Below, one piece after another: positions 48,301 through 58,794 of a stretch of 64,000 nt of DNA. Each line of letters begins with the position of its first letter. Position 1 is the first letter of the stretch. The notes under the pieces are model-generated. The model searched no databases. It saw nothing but the letters and a program-made list of their open reading frames with translations, and had not been told where the DNA came from. Made by a program: the position numbers and the translations under genes. Source of the DNA: Ricinus communis (taxonomy: Eukaryota > Streptophyta > Magnoliopsida > Malpighiales > Euphorbiaceae); assembly GCF_019578655.1 (NCBI RefSeq), contig NC_063257.1, forward strand, positions 22,754,001-22,818,000. The letters are read 5' to 3'.

Positions 48301-50278
48301 TAGGTCCATTACAAATATAGGGGGGATCCGCATAGCAAAATCAAAGTGCGAAGAAAAAACTGAAGTTCAGAAAATGAGAAAATTTGGTGGCCATTAGAAT
48401 ACTCTTAGCAGTAATTTGGATAACTGTAGCAGGCAGTGTTTGAACGAGAAAGTAGACAGATGACAAGAAAATTCTTAATAAACACCAAGTGCACATCAAT
48501 CAACTTTTTCAAATTGACGACAATTAACAAGTTCCTAATGAAATAAGTTACGTAATTCTGTTTAAGTGACCTGTGGGAAATATCAAGATGCTCTCTTTGT
48601 TTGAATTAATTTTGCAAAAACTTGTGCATGTAGAAACAATTTGTAATACCGGTTTTGGTTTTCTATTTCATCAAATGTTTTACGTGGAAATTTCCACCTT
48701 TTGAAAACAGCAGTGCAAGTTTTATTCTTTAAACCTTAGTCTGATCCCTCTCGGACTAGTAGTCTCAAATTCAGCTCAAGATTGAACAAGCTCTAGTCTC
48801 TTGCTCCAGCCATAGTTGAGTGAGAACTTGATTAGGTGACAAAACAAGCAACAACAGATAAAATAAACTAAAATTAAAAGATTTAGTGCTTCTACCAGGC
48901 AGACCCTGCATTAAGGCCAAAGATGCCTTTTTTCTTTTTTCTGTTTTTTCCTCTTTTAGTTAAATACTGCAAGAGGACTAATGCTGTCATTAGTTCATCA
49001 GTTGCATAGTGTTTCTCTATCTACTTATTTCTAGTTGTGTTGATTTACGTCCTCTAATTGTAAGATCTTGCAATCATATATTTAAATGGCAGTTCTAGAT
49101 CTAATCACAGTCATATGCAGAAACAGACCTGCTGTGGCCTTAATGCAACAGAAATGAACAATTGCTAATCATATTTTTTGAAAACATTGCAAAATTCATT
49201 ATTAGTAGATATAAAAGGTTTCACCAAAATTAAGAAATGCAACTAACTAATAAATTTAAATACATAAAATAAGGACATTAAATTTATGAGTTACAGTCAT
49301 TATTATTCAACTCAAGGAACGAACACTAAAGATAGTAAAGGTCTAGAGGATTATACATCTAATCTTATAGTTATGCTATACTTAAGAAATAGTTATCCAA
49401 AAATTACATGAAGTAGTTATGCTATTGTAAAGAAACTTTATGAAAGAGCTCCTTGAATTTCTTTTGTAAATCACATATATGTTTAAAATCTCACAGTAAA
49501 TTTTATCTTTATCATGGATTAGAAGTTGTATTTGATTATTGTTTTATACTAGTTGCTTTAATTGATTAATAATGATGACTTTAAAGTTGTACTTCTTAAT
49601 TCTACTGAACCACTTTGTTATCTATTACTCTATTTTGCAATTTTCTTTTCCCAAAGGACCTGCAAAGAAATAGTTTGTTACCTTATGTTACTATCCTCAT
49701 AGTTCCATTTAGTTGACACACAACTTTGACCATAATGGCGTTCGCACCATTGTTTGTATCTATGTTAAGACCTGATAAACAAGAAGAAATGGTATATAGA
49801 GGATCATGTTTATGAACATAAATGCCTCATCTCTCTCTTTTTCATTTTTCAGTTCATCTTTTCTTAAATAAGCTTGAAAGTTGTGTTTAGAAAGGTTCTT
49901 CATCTCAACAAAACATTACAAATGATCTTCTCGTGAGCTGTGCATGGCTGTTTCCTGAGAATATTAGTTTAGTTTAGCCTATATGAGAGTCTATCCAATA
50001 CTCATCTTGCTCTAACAGTATGTCCAATACTAGCTCAAATGAATTTGTTGAGTAACAAAGTCACGAAAAAAGAAACCTCTAAATCTATCTTTCACGTACT
50101 TTTAATTTAGTTAATTTAGGCTGGAAAGTTCCTTATGCATCTGAATTGCCTAAACTGTGTGTTTTCTTTTTGCTTTCTTCTCTCCCTTTTGTTCTAATTT
50201 GACCCTACCTGTATGCAGACTCGTGTTGCAAAACTTCAGGAGAAACTAATTGCTGCAGATATGCCTCACAACCAATAA
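40059..50278 (+). CDS. Thioredoxin-like [2Fe-2S] ferredoxin domain and TPR protein
   Basis: Five exons with GT..AG borders: 40059-40595, 40956-41005, 41208-41295, 42483-42599 and 50219-50278 (stop TAA). They give 283 codons from the first ATG or 260 from the ATG at 40128. The later start gives a Ser/Arg/Lys-rich N-terminus ([20 protein letters not shown]) like a plastid transit peptide, so it may be the real one. Numbering from the first ATG, the ferredoxin-like cluster ligands are C68 and C73 ([10 protein letters not shown]) and C98, C100 and C104 ([13 protein letters not shown]). The C-terminal part has about three TPR motifs ([38 protein letters not shown]), which normally bind proteins. 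The function is not known to me; redox or iron-sulphur work coupled to protein binding is an inference. The frame is clean over all exons. Introns are 360, 202, 1187 and 7619 bp; the last is swollen by nested transposons. Confidence 0.88.
41534..41776. mobile_element. Small MITE-like inverted-repeat element in intron 3
   Basis: The ends are imperfect inverted copies: left acagttagatcaatgatgtg, right the reverse complement of acagtagatcaatgttgtg. Inner arms continue as acaatgtcccaagttct / acaatgttccaagctcc and atcatgcctcc. It could fold into one hairpin of about 240 nt. TSD not determined. Confidence 0.55.
42284..42340. repeat. Compound (GT)n/(CG)n/(GT)n/(GA)n microsatellite
   Basis: Reads tgtgtgtgt, then a short cgcgcgcg, then tgtgtgtgtgtg and a perfect gagaga tract. 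Alternating purine-pyrimidine DNA in intron 3 of the ferredoxin-TPR gene. Confidence 0.85.
43747..44009 (+). repeat. 5' LTR of the intronic Copia element
   Basis: 263 bp. Begins tatcaacgacaaag and ends actttgtta. Contains a tatatagatattc TATA-like run. Confidence 0.85.
44153..45160 (+). pseudogene. Copia gag and protease remnant
   Basis: Gag text runs from an ATG at 44153 ([17 protein letters not shown]) with several stops. Two knuckle-like pieces follow ([12 protein letters not shown] and [11 protein letters not shown]), then the protease core [12 protein letters not shown] near 45110. None is continuous. Confidence 0.7.
45580..46368 (+). pseudogene. Copia integrase remnant
   Basis: Core pieces [14 protein letters not shown] and [10 protein letters not shown] (45627-45809), then in another frame [20 protein letters not shown] (about 45855-45915), then [20 protein letters not shown] further on. 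A frameshift near 45808 separates the catalytic Asp and Glu regions. Confidence 0.75.
46480..47190 (+). pseudogene. Copia reverse transcriptase remnant
   Basis: Clear RT text: [20 protein letters not shown] (from 46762), [16 protein letters not shown], and [15 protein letters not shown] where active Copia RTs have YVDD. One catalytic Asp is therefore His. Stops interrupt it at 46951-46953 and elsewhere. Confidence 0.8.
47250..47908 (+). pseudogene. Copia RNase H remnant
   Basis: The frame 47558-47908 keeps [40 protein letters not shown] and [10 protein letters not shown], the conserved C-terminal RNase H block. The upstream [15 protein letters not shown] part is in other frames. Confidence 0.8.
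47966..48195 (+). repeat. 3' LTR of the intronic Copia element
   Basis: 230 bp. Begins tatcagtggcaaag and ends actttgtta. Shorter than the 5' LTR through internal indels. Confidence 0.85.
48229..50218 (+). other. Remaining intron 4 of the ferredoxin-TPR gene
   Basis: Non-coding AT-rich intron with no further element that I can delimit. It ends in the acceptor ctgtatgcag before the last exon at 50219. Confidence 0.65.
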
Positions 50279-51594
50279 TAACAACGAAATTGCCAAATGT
50301 ATGTATATCTATAAATATCGCAAAGGTTAAACCTTAACATCTCTTTTCCAGGTTTGACTTTCTAATCCAAGTATTTGTCATTTAATAAGAATTTCTTATG
50401 CATCAAAGATTTTATAGGTTAATTCACATTGATTAATTTTGAGGTATCCGTGGGCTTTATAAGGAATTACACAGAAAATGGAGAATGAAAAAATTGCATT
50501 AATATCTTATTTAGTTGATGTTGTTCACCAGTGCATGATGTGAATTCCTGTCCAGGTCAACCGTTGTTCCCTAGTCTAGTATTCTATGATACGCCATTTG
50601 CAGTTTTTGTCTACAGACTTGGAGTATACTAATCTCTGTTTCTTAGATCAGTTAATTACTTTATTAGTGCAAGCTGCATATTTTTTTGGCAAGTCTGTTT
50701 GCAAGTCTAGATACTGGGTTTTACTTTTGCTGATAAATTTCATCCTTCAATTCACACAGTTTTTGGGAAAATTATTCCCCAGGTCATAGTCCACGGGTGG
50801 GCCATGGACCAAGCTGGTAGGTGATTGCAACATTGAAAGCTCTTTAGCTTATAACTTTGAGGAATTATACTAGTTGTCTTTTTCTGAAAAAATATTTCTT
50901 TTATACCCCCGATTGTATCACTCTTACATTTTATGCTCATGTCTTTCATTTATGTTTTTAACTCCTACTTTCTCTCCATTTTCTTTTCTCTTCCGTTTAT
51001 TGTAGATTTTGTCTCTTTTTCTCCATTTTTTCCTATTTTTCAGTTGAGTACCTGTACTTTTTCAATTTTTAATGGTTTCTACTCGTAGCTCTATGCCTCC
51101 AAAACTTGGGCATAATTCTCAAATTCTTAGAAAATTGAAGAAATCTGCTCATAAGGATGTTCATAAATTATTGAAAACAAAGGGATCTGTTACTGCGATT
51201 TGGTAAAATTTAGGGATGTTAAGATTCCTCTATTTATATGGGTATAGTTCCTCTATTTATAAGGGTATAATTGGTATTCTGGATATAAATAATGGCGGAC
51301 TAATGGAAAAATTTGATGGAAGTAATAGTTAATTTCATCAAATGAGAAAGACATTATAATCAATTATTAAAAACAGAGGGATCTACTAGTATAATATGAC
51401 AAAACTCAGGGACATTAAAATAATTAACCCTATTTTTTATGCAATTGAATGATTTTTTGTTATAATTTTGTCATATTAACTTTGTATATATTTTTATATA
51501 ATTTTGTTTTTTTTTTTATGTTTTTTTTACTGATGTGTTAATTTTCTATTACTTTAGCTTAAGTTTATGTTTTTGTTTGAAATTTTGTCTTATG
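50279..51594. other. 3' flank of the ferredoxin-TPR gene and AT-rich DNA
   Basis: The first few hundred bases are probably 3'UTR, but no poly(A) site was fixed. At 51173-51430 two similar blocks (agggatctgttactgcg... and agggatctactagtata...) lie about 190 bases apart, suggesting a degraded repeat. No gene seen. Confidence 0.5.
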
Positions 51595-51744
51595 TTTTAT
51601 TTAGAGATAATTATAAAAATAATATTTAAACTTGTTAAGATTTAACAATTAAGTGTTTAAACTTTTAAAAGTTACAATTTGGTGTATGAACCTAGTAAAT
51701 ATTTACGATTGAGTGTATATAACAGGTTAACAATAAGTTACAAT

Positions 51745-52303
51745 TTCTCTATTTACAGAGGTTTTAAATCTTCAACTTGAATAATTTGTTTTTTGGATGC
51801 TTTTGATAATGGGGTAGGAGATTTTTTTCTTTTTTTGAGATGGAGCAGAAGTTGTCTACCATGCTTTAAAATAATGGAGTTCTTTTCTTTTTCACTCTTA
51901 TCTTGAGATGGAGCAGAAGTTGTCTGCCATGCTTTAAAATAATAGAGTTCTTTTCTTTTTCACTCTTATCTTGCACCATTATTTCAAAGAAGAAAAAGAA
52001 AAAGACTCTATTATTTTAAAGTATGGTAGACAACTTCTGCTCTATCTCAGAAAAAGAAAGAAGCCTCCTGCCCCATTATCAAAAGCATCCAAAAAATGAA
52101 TTATTGAAGCTGAAGGCTCAAGACCTCTGTAAATAGAGAAGGTTTCAAAGAAGAAAAAGAAAATGACTCTATTATTTCAAAGCATGACAAACAACTTCTG
52201 CTCCATCTCAGAAAAAGAAAGAAGCTTTCTGTCCCATTATCAAAAGTATCCAAAGAACGAATTATTGAAGCTGAAGGCTCAAGATCTTTGTAAATAGAGA
52301 ATG
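51745..52303. repeat. Hairpin-forming inverted repeat with tandem arms inside MULE copy B
   Basis: The left side has ttctctatttacagagg... and two 68-bp tandem units (51837-51904, 51905-51972). The right side has two ~162-bp tandem units (51979-52140, 52141-52303) that are reverse complements of the left text, for example ctctgtaaatagagaa and catccaaaaaatgaattatt. Transcription would give a long double-stranded stem. Confidence 0.8.
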
Positions 52304-53199
52304 TTTCAAAGAAGAAAACAAAAAGGAAAAATAGAAGAAAATATTGTATGTTTCAAGTTCTCTGCAATTAGTAGAAATATAGAAAGATAAGAGTGTTGAG
52401 AGTAAGAGAGATCACTTTCCTTTTGTATTTTACAACTCTACTTTTATGAGTTATATGTCTTTCAAAAGCTTTTATTTAAAGACTGTATATTTGTTTAATA
52501 AATAAATACTCGCTTTCTTTTCTTTACTCTTTGTGCATAATTAAATAACAAGTGTATGCTCTGTGCTTGCCTCATTTGAGGATCCTGCACATTAGAAACT
52601 TTGTTATTTATCTGTTTTCTTCATTATTGTTATATATATAGATAATCTAATATACTCTATTATATTTTCATAGTGAAAAATAATATCTAATATGAAAGAG
52701 GATAAATTTTTTATGTAAACAATAAAAATTACAAATATAGATAAAAATATATAAATAAATACTATACATGTCCACAATGAAGTGTATTAGTAATTATTAC
52801 TATAGTTAAAATCATCATCCTCAATAATGATCGATTTTATTTTAGATATTTGTACTGATAGCTTGAAGAAGAAAATATGTTGTTCAAAATTAAATAGAGG
52901 TTTTTTTTTTTAAAAATTGATGAAAATATAATGAGAACAATGTAATGATGGTGGTAGTAAGAGCGGTGTATTAATCTATTAAAGTAAATACATTTTAAAA
53001 ATTTTCTCGTCATTTTATTCCTCTTAATCTATTAACCTGATAATATGTGTTTTAAGGTTATAAGTTCATAATTGCTATTGACCCCTATATATATTCAATT
53101 GTAAGTATTTACTAAATTCACACATCAAATTATAATTTTTAAAAGTTTAAATACTTGATTTTTAAATTTTAATAAATCCACATATAATATTTTTGTAAT

Positions 53200-53387
53200 T
53201 GTAAAAGTAGAAAATAAATTTGAAATTGTTGTGTTGTCTATTGAACATGGAAGTATATATATATATATACAATTGGAGAAGTTTTTATTCTAGAATATTC
53301 TAATCTCTAGAATTATCTCTAATTAATTATACTCTATCTTCTATTAATTACTCCATATTCTATAATATTCTAGATTATTCTACAACA
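53200..53387 (-). repeat. 3' LTR of the young Copia element
   Basis: Shared core 53221-53387, plus about 21 outer bases (53200-53220) that are not matched next to the 5' LTR. The outer limit is set by the TSD GTAAT. Contains a (TA)n run. Confidence 0.75.
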
Positions 53388-53599
53388 CTCCCCCTCAAGC
53401 TGGAGCATAGATATCAATCATGCCCAGCTTGTTACAAAAGTAGTCCACTCTAACTCCATTCAAAGCTTTCGTAAATATATTCCCTATCTGTTCTCCTGTC
53501 TTCACATAACTAGTAGTGATTAGACCCTGTTGTAGTTTTTCACGAACAAAGTGACAATCAATCTCGATGTGTTTTGTTCATTCATGAAACACTGGATTA

Positions 53600-54220
53600 T
53601 CAGCAATGGGAAGTGCAGCTTTATTATCACACCAAAGTCCTGCCGGCAAAGACATTTTTATACCAATTTCCATTAGAAGTTGGTATATCTATATAATTTC
53701 AGATGTTGCTTTTGCCATAGCTCTGTATTCTGACTCCGTGCTTGATCGGGATACAACATTTTGCTTCTTGCTTTTCCATGAGACTAGATTCCCTCCAAGA
53801 AAAACACAATGGCACATTAGTGGATCTTACATCCATTTTAGAACTACCTTGATCTCGCATCCGAGAAGCATTCGATTTGAGTGTGCCCATGATTTTGATA
53901 GAGAATTCCTCGTCCTGGAGCTCCTTTTAGATAACACAATATTTGTTCTAAAGGTGATGATGGTATTGGGTCGCCATAAATTGACTAATAACACTAACTG
54001 AATATGCAATATCAGGTCGAGTTATTGTAAGGTAATTCAACTTCCCAACTAGCCGTCTATATCTCTTAGGATGCATTGGTGCATTGCACGGTCTTGCCCC
54101 CAGTTTTCCCATTTCTTGCAGTAAATCAAGGACATATTTTCGCTGGGACAGACAAATACCTTTCTTGCTTCTCATTACCTCAACACCCAAAAAATATTTC
54201 AGATTTCCTATATCCTTCAT
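53600..54220 (-). pseudogene. Copia RNase H region
   Basis: Frame 54220-53948 keeps YFLGVEVMRSKKGICLSQRK and [20 protein letters not shown]. Downstream the text is broken into short frames around 53990-53600 in which [20 protein letters not shown] residues can still be read. Confidence 0.75.
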
Positions 54221-54786
54221 GTGAAACTGGGAATGAAAGGACTTAAGTGATGAAATGCCTGTAGAATCACTCCAGTGATTACAATATCATCTACATATAC
54301 CACTAATAGAATAATGTCAGATTCCGAGTGTTTATAGAAAACTGAGTGATCAGATTTGCATTTTCTCATCCCAAATGTCTCAACAGCTTCACTGAATTTT
54401 CCAAACCAAGCTCGCGGGCTTTGTTTCAACCCATATAATGATTTGTGAAGATGACATACTTTTCCAGAGTTCCTCTGAGTAACAAATCCAGGTGGTTGCT
54501 CCATGTAAACTTCTTCCTTAAAATCACCATGAAGAAAGGAATTTTTAATGTCTAGTTGATGTAATGGCCAGTAATGTGTAGCGGCTAGAGAGATGAAAAT
54601 CCGAACAGATGCCATTTTAGCAACAGGAGAGAAAGTATCAGAATAATCCACTCCATAAGTCTGAGTATAGCCTTTTGCTACTAAGCAGGCTTTGAGGCGA
54701 GCCACTGACCCATCTGGATTAACTTTGATGGTAAATACCCATTTACATCTGATCGCCTTTTTGCCTGCAGGTAAATCAACCAATTG
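54217..54786 (-). pseudogene. Copia reverse transcriptase region
   Basis: Same frame as the integrase after one stop: VDLPAGKKAIRCKWVF, LDIKNSFLHGDFKEEVYMEQ, KSLYGLKQSPRAWFGKF and VVYVDDIVITG with the YVDD catalytic motif intact. It ends in a frame break near 54250; the next part, MKDIGNLKYFLGVEV, is in another frame at 54220. Confidence 0.85.
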
Positions 54787-55985
54787 CTAAGTACCATTTG
54801 CATCTAATGCATTCATCTCTTCTATCATGGCGTGGCGCCAACCAGAGTGAGATAAAGCTTCATGTACTGTTTTAGGAATAGTGATGGAATCGATAGAGGC
54901 AATAAAAGAATAGGAAGAAGGTGACAAATGATCATAAGATACAAATGAAGAAATGGGGTAAGTGCACTGACGCTTACCTTTCCGAATGGCAATAGGAAGG
55001 TCCAAGTCGGGAGAAGGATCTGATGATGAAGAAGCCATAGGTACAGGACATGAATCGCTGGAAACCGGCCTTCTGGAATAGACATGGCGAATAGGTGGTT
55101 GCTGAATTTTTGGTGGATTAGAGTCTGCAGCTACTATGCTGGTAGTCGTATAAACCAACCAATCATCATCCTCGGCTTGTTTTAAAAAAGGAAATACAAA
55201 GAAAAACCGAGTGCTTTCGAAAAAGGTAACATCAGTAGATACCAAGTATCGATTAAGATCAGGATAATAACAACGATATCCCTTCTGAAGACGAGAATAA
55301 CCAAGAAAGACACACTTAAGAGACTTAGGATCGAATTTTGTAACATGAGGACGGACATCTCTGACAAAACATATACACCCAAAGATTCGTGTTTCGATAG
55401 GAAATAAAGGTTTATTAGGAAATAGAATACTATAAGGAGACTTACCATGAAGGACAAAAGATGGCATACGATTGATTAAGAAACAAGCAGTTGAAACCGC
55501 ATCAGCCCAGAATGATTTAGGAACTTGCATTTGAAATAGAAGAGCTCTAGCTGTTTCAAGGAGGTGCCTATTTTTCCTTTCAGCTATACCATTCTGAGAA
55601 GGTGTATCAACACAAGAAGTTTGATGAAGAATACCATTTTGAGTCATGTAAGTTTGAAAAGAGTGGGATAAGTATTCTTTTACATGTCACTTCTTAAGTT
55701 AAGCACAAAAAGATTAAATTGTGTTTTAATTTCAGCACAAAAATTAGAAAAATGTGAAAATAACTCAGAACGATTTTTCATTAAATAAAGCCAAGTAACA
55801 CGAGAATAATCATCTACAAAAGTGACAAAATAACGAAATCCAGTTTTAGACACTACAGAACAAGGACCCCAAATGTCAGAATGAACTAACTCAAAAGGAC
55901 TACTAGCCCGTTTATTGACTCTTGGACCTGAAAACACACGATGATGTTTGGCAAACTGACAAGACTCACAATTTAAAGTAGATAT
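54787..55985 (-). pseudogene. Copia integrase region
   Basis: Frame 55937-55680 holds SPFELVHSDIWGPCSVVSKT and FVDDYSRVTWLYLMK (catalytic Asp region). After a shift at about 55680, frame 55647-54787 holds [20 protein letters not shown] (catalytic Glu) and CVFLGYSRLQKGYRCYYPD. The stop that ends it at 54787-54789 is a TAG where relatives have the Trp of an NGTW motif. A single base change therefore separates integrase from RT. Confidence 0.85.
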
Positions 55986-55986
55986 A

Positions 55987-56720
55987 CTAGAAAAACCGAG
56001 GATATAAACTGTTTAAGTAGCGGAAGTGATGGATGACCCAATCGATCGGCGGTGAATATCGAATGCGAGGGCACTTTGGAACTGCAATGGGTTTAGGCAC
56101 CTGAGTATCCAATATGTATAGTCCTTCTGACTCATGTCCTCTACCAATAGTCTTCTTCGTCATAAGATCCTCAAAAAGACAGTAGTCAGGAAAAAATGAG
56201 ATACAACAATTTAATGCTCGAGTAAGTTTGCTAATAGAGATTAAGTTGATGGAAAATTGTGGAGGATGTAAGATAAATGATAAAGAAAAGGATGAAGTTG
56301 CATTAATAGTGCCTGAGCCAATAACACGTGAGGGCGATCCATCTGCTAAACTAACAGTGCTAGAAGAGGAATGTGGTTGAAAAAAGGAAAATAGATTGGG
56401 GTTACCTGTCATATGATCTGTAGCACCAGAATCAATGACCCATTTTGATGAAGAGGAAAGAAGGCATCGACTTAGATTACCTGAGTCGGCAATAGCAGTG
56501 ATAGGCTGCGAGGGAGACCTTAATGTCTCTTGATATTGAGAGAATTTAGCATATTCATATGCAGAAACCATGATTGTCTTATCAGTTGATTGAGGAGAAG
56601 GAGTTGTAGTAGCTGCAATATGCGCAGACAGATTCCTTTGAAGCCTATTTTGCAATTTCTTGCAAGTTCGTTTTGTGTGTCCGGGCTCATGACAATAGTA
56701 GCAGACAACTCCCCCTTGTT
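55987..56720 (-). pseudogene. Copia zinc knuckle and protease region
   Basis: A CYYCHEPGHTKRTCKK knuckle near 56700-56650 is followed by an open frame with the protease core WVIDSGATDHMTG (about 56440), ADGSPSRVIGSGTI and FSINLISISKLTRAL. It ends where the integrase His-Cys domain should start; a frameshift near 56030 interrupts it. Confidence 0.8.
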
Positions 56721-56869
56721 CTGGAACCCGATTACTTGAACTTCCCCCTTTATTAATGTTCCTGCTGAATCGCTCAGAATCAGTATTTCATCTGATGAGG
56801 GCATTAGTCGGCTGAGATGGAGCAACTAATGGGGTTGATTCATTGCGGACAACCCTACTAAAAGTCTTC

Positions 56870-57446
56870 TGCAACATTGGAATTTGGGGACTGGAAAGAA
56901 TTTGAGATTTTACCGACTCAAATTCAGGGACGAAGACCAAGAAGAAAACTCATTACGGCCTATTTGTTCTCGTTGAGCTGTTGGGTACATCACGTCGGGA
57001 CTAAAGGGCAATAAAACATTAAGCTCCTCATAAGTACGCTTAAAGTTCATAAAATAAGCGTTGAGAGATTGACCTTCATTGATGCGATGAAAGCTCCAGC
57101 ACACATAATAAATACGAGAGATATTGCCTTTACCTGAATACATAAAATCCAGATAATCCATTAATTCCTTAACATACTCACAGTGATCAATGAGAGGAAG
57201 TATTTCACCGTCAATTGAGTTCCTCAGCTGTAAGAATATGCGGGCATCACCTGTTAACCAAGCTTCCTTGGTATTGTCATCCAGAGGATTATTTGTTAGG
57301 TGATAAGCCTTGTTGATGCTTCGTAAATACACACGTACAGTCTTGCTCTATCCATGAAAACTGAACCAATTTAATTTTTGATCCGTAATTTTTGTCATTG
57401 ATGGAATGATATCAGTAGTGATAGAAACTGATTTGGTACCACTCAT
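56870..57446 (-). pseudogene. Copia gag region
   Basis: Starts at an ATG near 57446 (MSGTKSVSITTD). After a stop or shift near 57340 it continues as SINKAYHLTNNPLDDNTKEA, LQLRNSIDGEILPLIDHCEY and LMDYLDFMYSGKGNISRIYY, a typical UBN2/gag block. The frame breaks again near 56915 before the zinc knuckle. Confidence 0.75.
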
Positions 57447-57648
57447 GATTACAACAGTAGGCAGCAGAGAACAAAATGGATAATAGCAGTGTCCAAATAA
57501 CAAAGACACAGGCAACAAAGAAAGAAACACCACAAGAATCTCACAGTGCTGCTCACTAGGACAGAAAATTATTTTTAACAAATGATTGCTCACTTGGGCA
57601 ATCTGAAGCAAAGAAGGATCAGATAATCAGATCATGCTCTGATAAATA

Positions 57649-57815
57649 TGAAATTGTTGTGTTGTCTATTGATCATGGAAGTATATATATATATATACAA
57701 TTGGAGAAGTTTTTATTCTAGAATATTCTAATCTCTAGAATTATCTCTAATTAATTATACTCTATTTTCTATTAATTACTCCATATTCTATAATATTCTA
57801 GATTATTCTACAACA
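57649..57815 (-). repeat. 5' LTR of the young Copia element
   Basis: 167 bp. Minus strand TGTTGTAG... to ...CAATTTCA. Differs from the other LTR at gatcatgg/gaacatgg and ctattttc/ctatcttc. Confidence 0.85.
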
Positions 57816-57977
57816 GTAATCATCTAACTTTTTTATATAGGTTACCGGTTCCATACACTTAAATGTTAATAATTTCCAGTTTCACATACTAAATTGTAAC
57901 TTTTAAAAGTTTAAACACTTAATTATCAAATTTTAACAAGTTTATACACTATTTTTTATAATTATTCCTTTTATTTA

Positions 57978-58645
57978 CATTTAATTTGGTTTTAATTGTT
58001 TCTGTTGAATCTTTTTCATTTTGGAACTGTCTTGGTTTTGATTTTTCTTTTGGTAATCTTAAGAAACAACTGTCTTGGTTTTGATTTTTCTGTTATATAG
58101 ATTTCTTTATATTCACTTTATTATTTTCTTTTTTATATATTAAGAATCTGTGTTTATATTTGAATTTAGTAGTGAGCGTTTAAAGTTAAACACGAAGATC
58201 GTCTCACATTAAAAATTGGTTTCATTTGGATGATGATATGATGAAAAATATTAAAGAAAAGTTGAATGAGAATCAGTTTGTGATTTTTCGGCAATGCCTG
58301 TTTCAAACATTTTCTTGATATGCCCCTTTTAAGTTACAGTTTTAACTTATTCATATATGGAGGTTAAGCTACTTAACAAATCCAAAAGATTTAAAATGTT
58401 ATGGTATGTTGAATAAATTTAGTTTGAAGTCGTAAGTATTTTAAGGATGTGAAAAGAATAAATAAGCAGACTGTTTAAAAAGTTTTTTTGTTGAAAAGAT
58501 GGATATGTAAGAAGGATATAGTTAAGCTTGCTTATTTATCCTTTTATGTTGACATGTATAAAAGCAAGCTTAATTGTATTATCATCGCATAACTATCTTT
58601 TCAATAGTAAAGCTTCCACATTAATCTACTTATTTATCCTTAAAT
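57978..58645. other. AT-rich intergenic DNA
   Basis: No gene. Short local duplications occur (cttggttttgatttttct twice, about 58030-58090; cttatttatcctt near 58530 and 58628). Confidence 0.6.
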
Positions 58646-58794
58646 ACTTAAAACATGTATGGCTGCTTGTACTTAACAACTTTAGTCATTTAATCCCCTT
58701 ATATTTCAAAAGAACCACTTATACACCTCAACTTGTCTAAACTCTAACTTATAAACACCTTTTTACATTGTTGGCAAAACGTGTTGTAACACGC

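Larger units (their letters stand above)
53200..57815 (-). mobile_element. Young Ty1/Copia retrotransposon nested in MULE copy B
   Basis: LTRs at 53200-53387 (3' LTR) and 57649-57815 (5' LTR); over the shared 167 bases I see two differences. TSD is GTAAT (53195-53199, 57816-57820). Removing the element and one TSD restores text matching MULE copy A at 39165-39195. The primer-binding site tatcagagc is on the minus strand at 57644-57636, and the polypurine tract cttgagggggag adjoins the 3' LTR. Domains run gag, protease, integrase, RT, RNase H on the minus strand. Only a few stops and shifts disable it. Confidence 0.9.
51604..57968 (-). mobile_element. MULE-like non-autonomous element, copy B, split by Copia
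   Basis: Flanked by a perfect 9-bp duplication TTTTATTTA (51595-51603 and 57969-57977), diagnostic of Mutator-like elements. Left end gagataattataaaaataat; right end the reverse complement of ggaataattataaaaaatag. Terminal inverted repeats extend well over 100 bp (aaacttgttaa...tttaaacttttaaaagtta). One end has two successive TIR blocks, as in copy A. Without the Copia element it is about 1744 bp. It carries about 800 bp absent from copy A, including a large inverted repeat. No transposase. Confidence 0.88.

Noticed and set aside
53606..54001. 131-codon plus-strand frame with a hydrophobic start
   Set aside because: Antisense of the Copia RNase H region.
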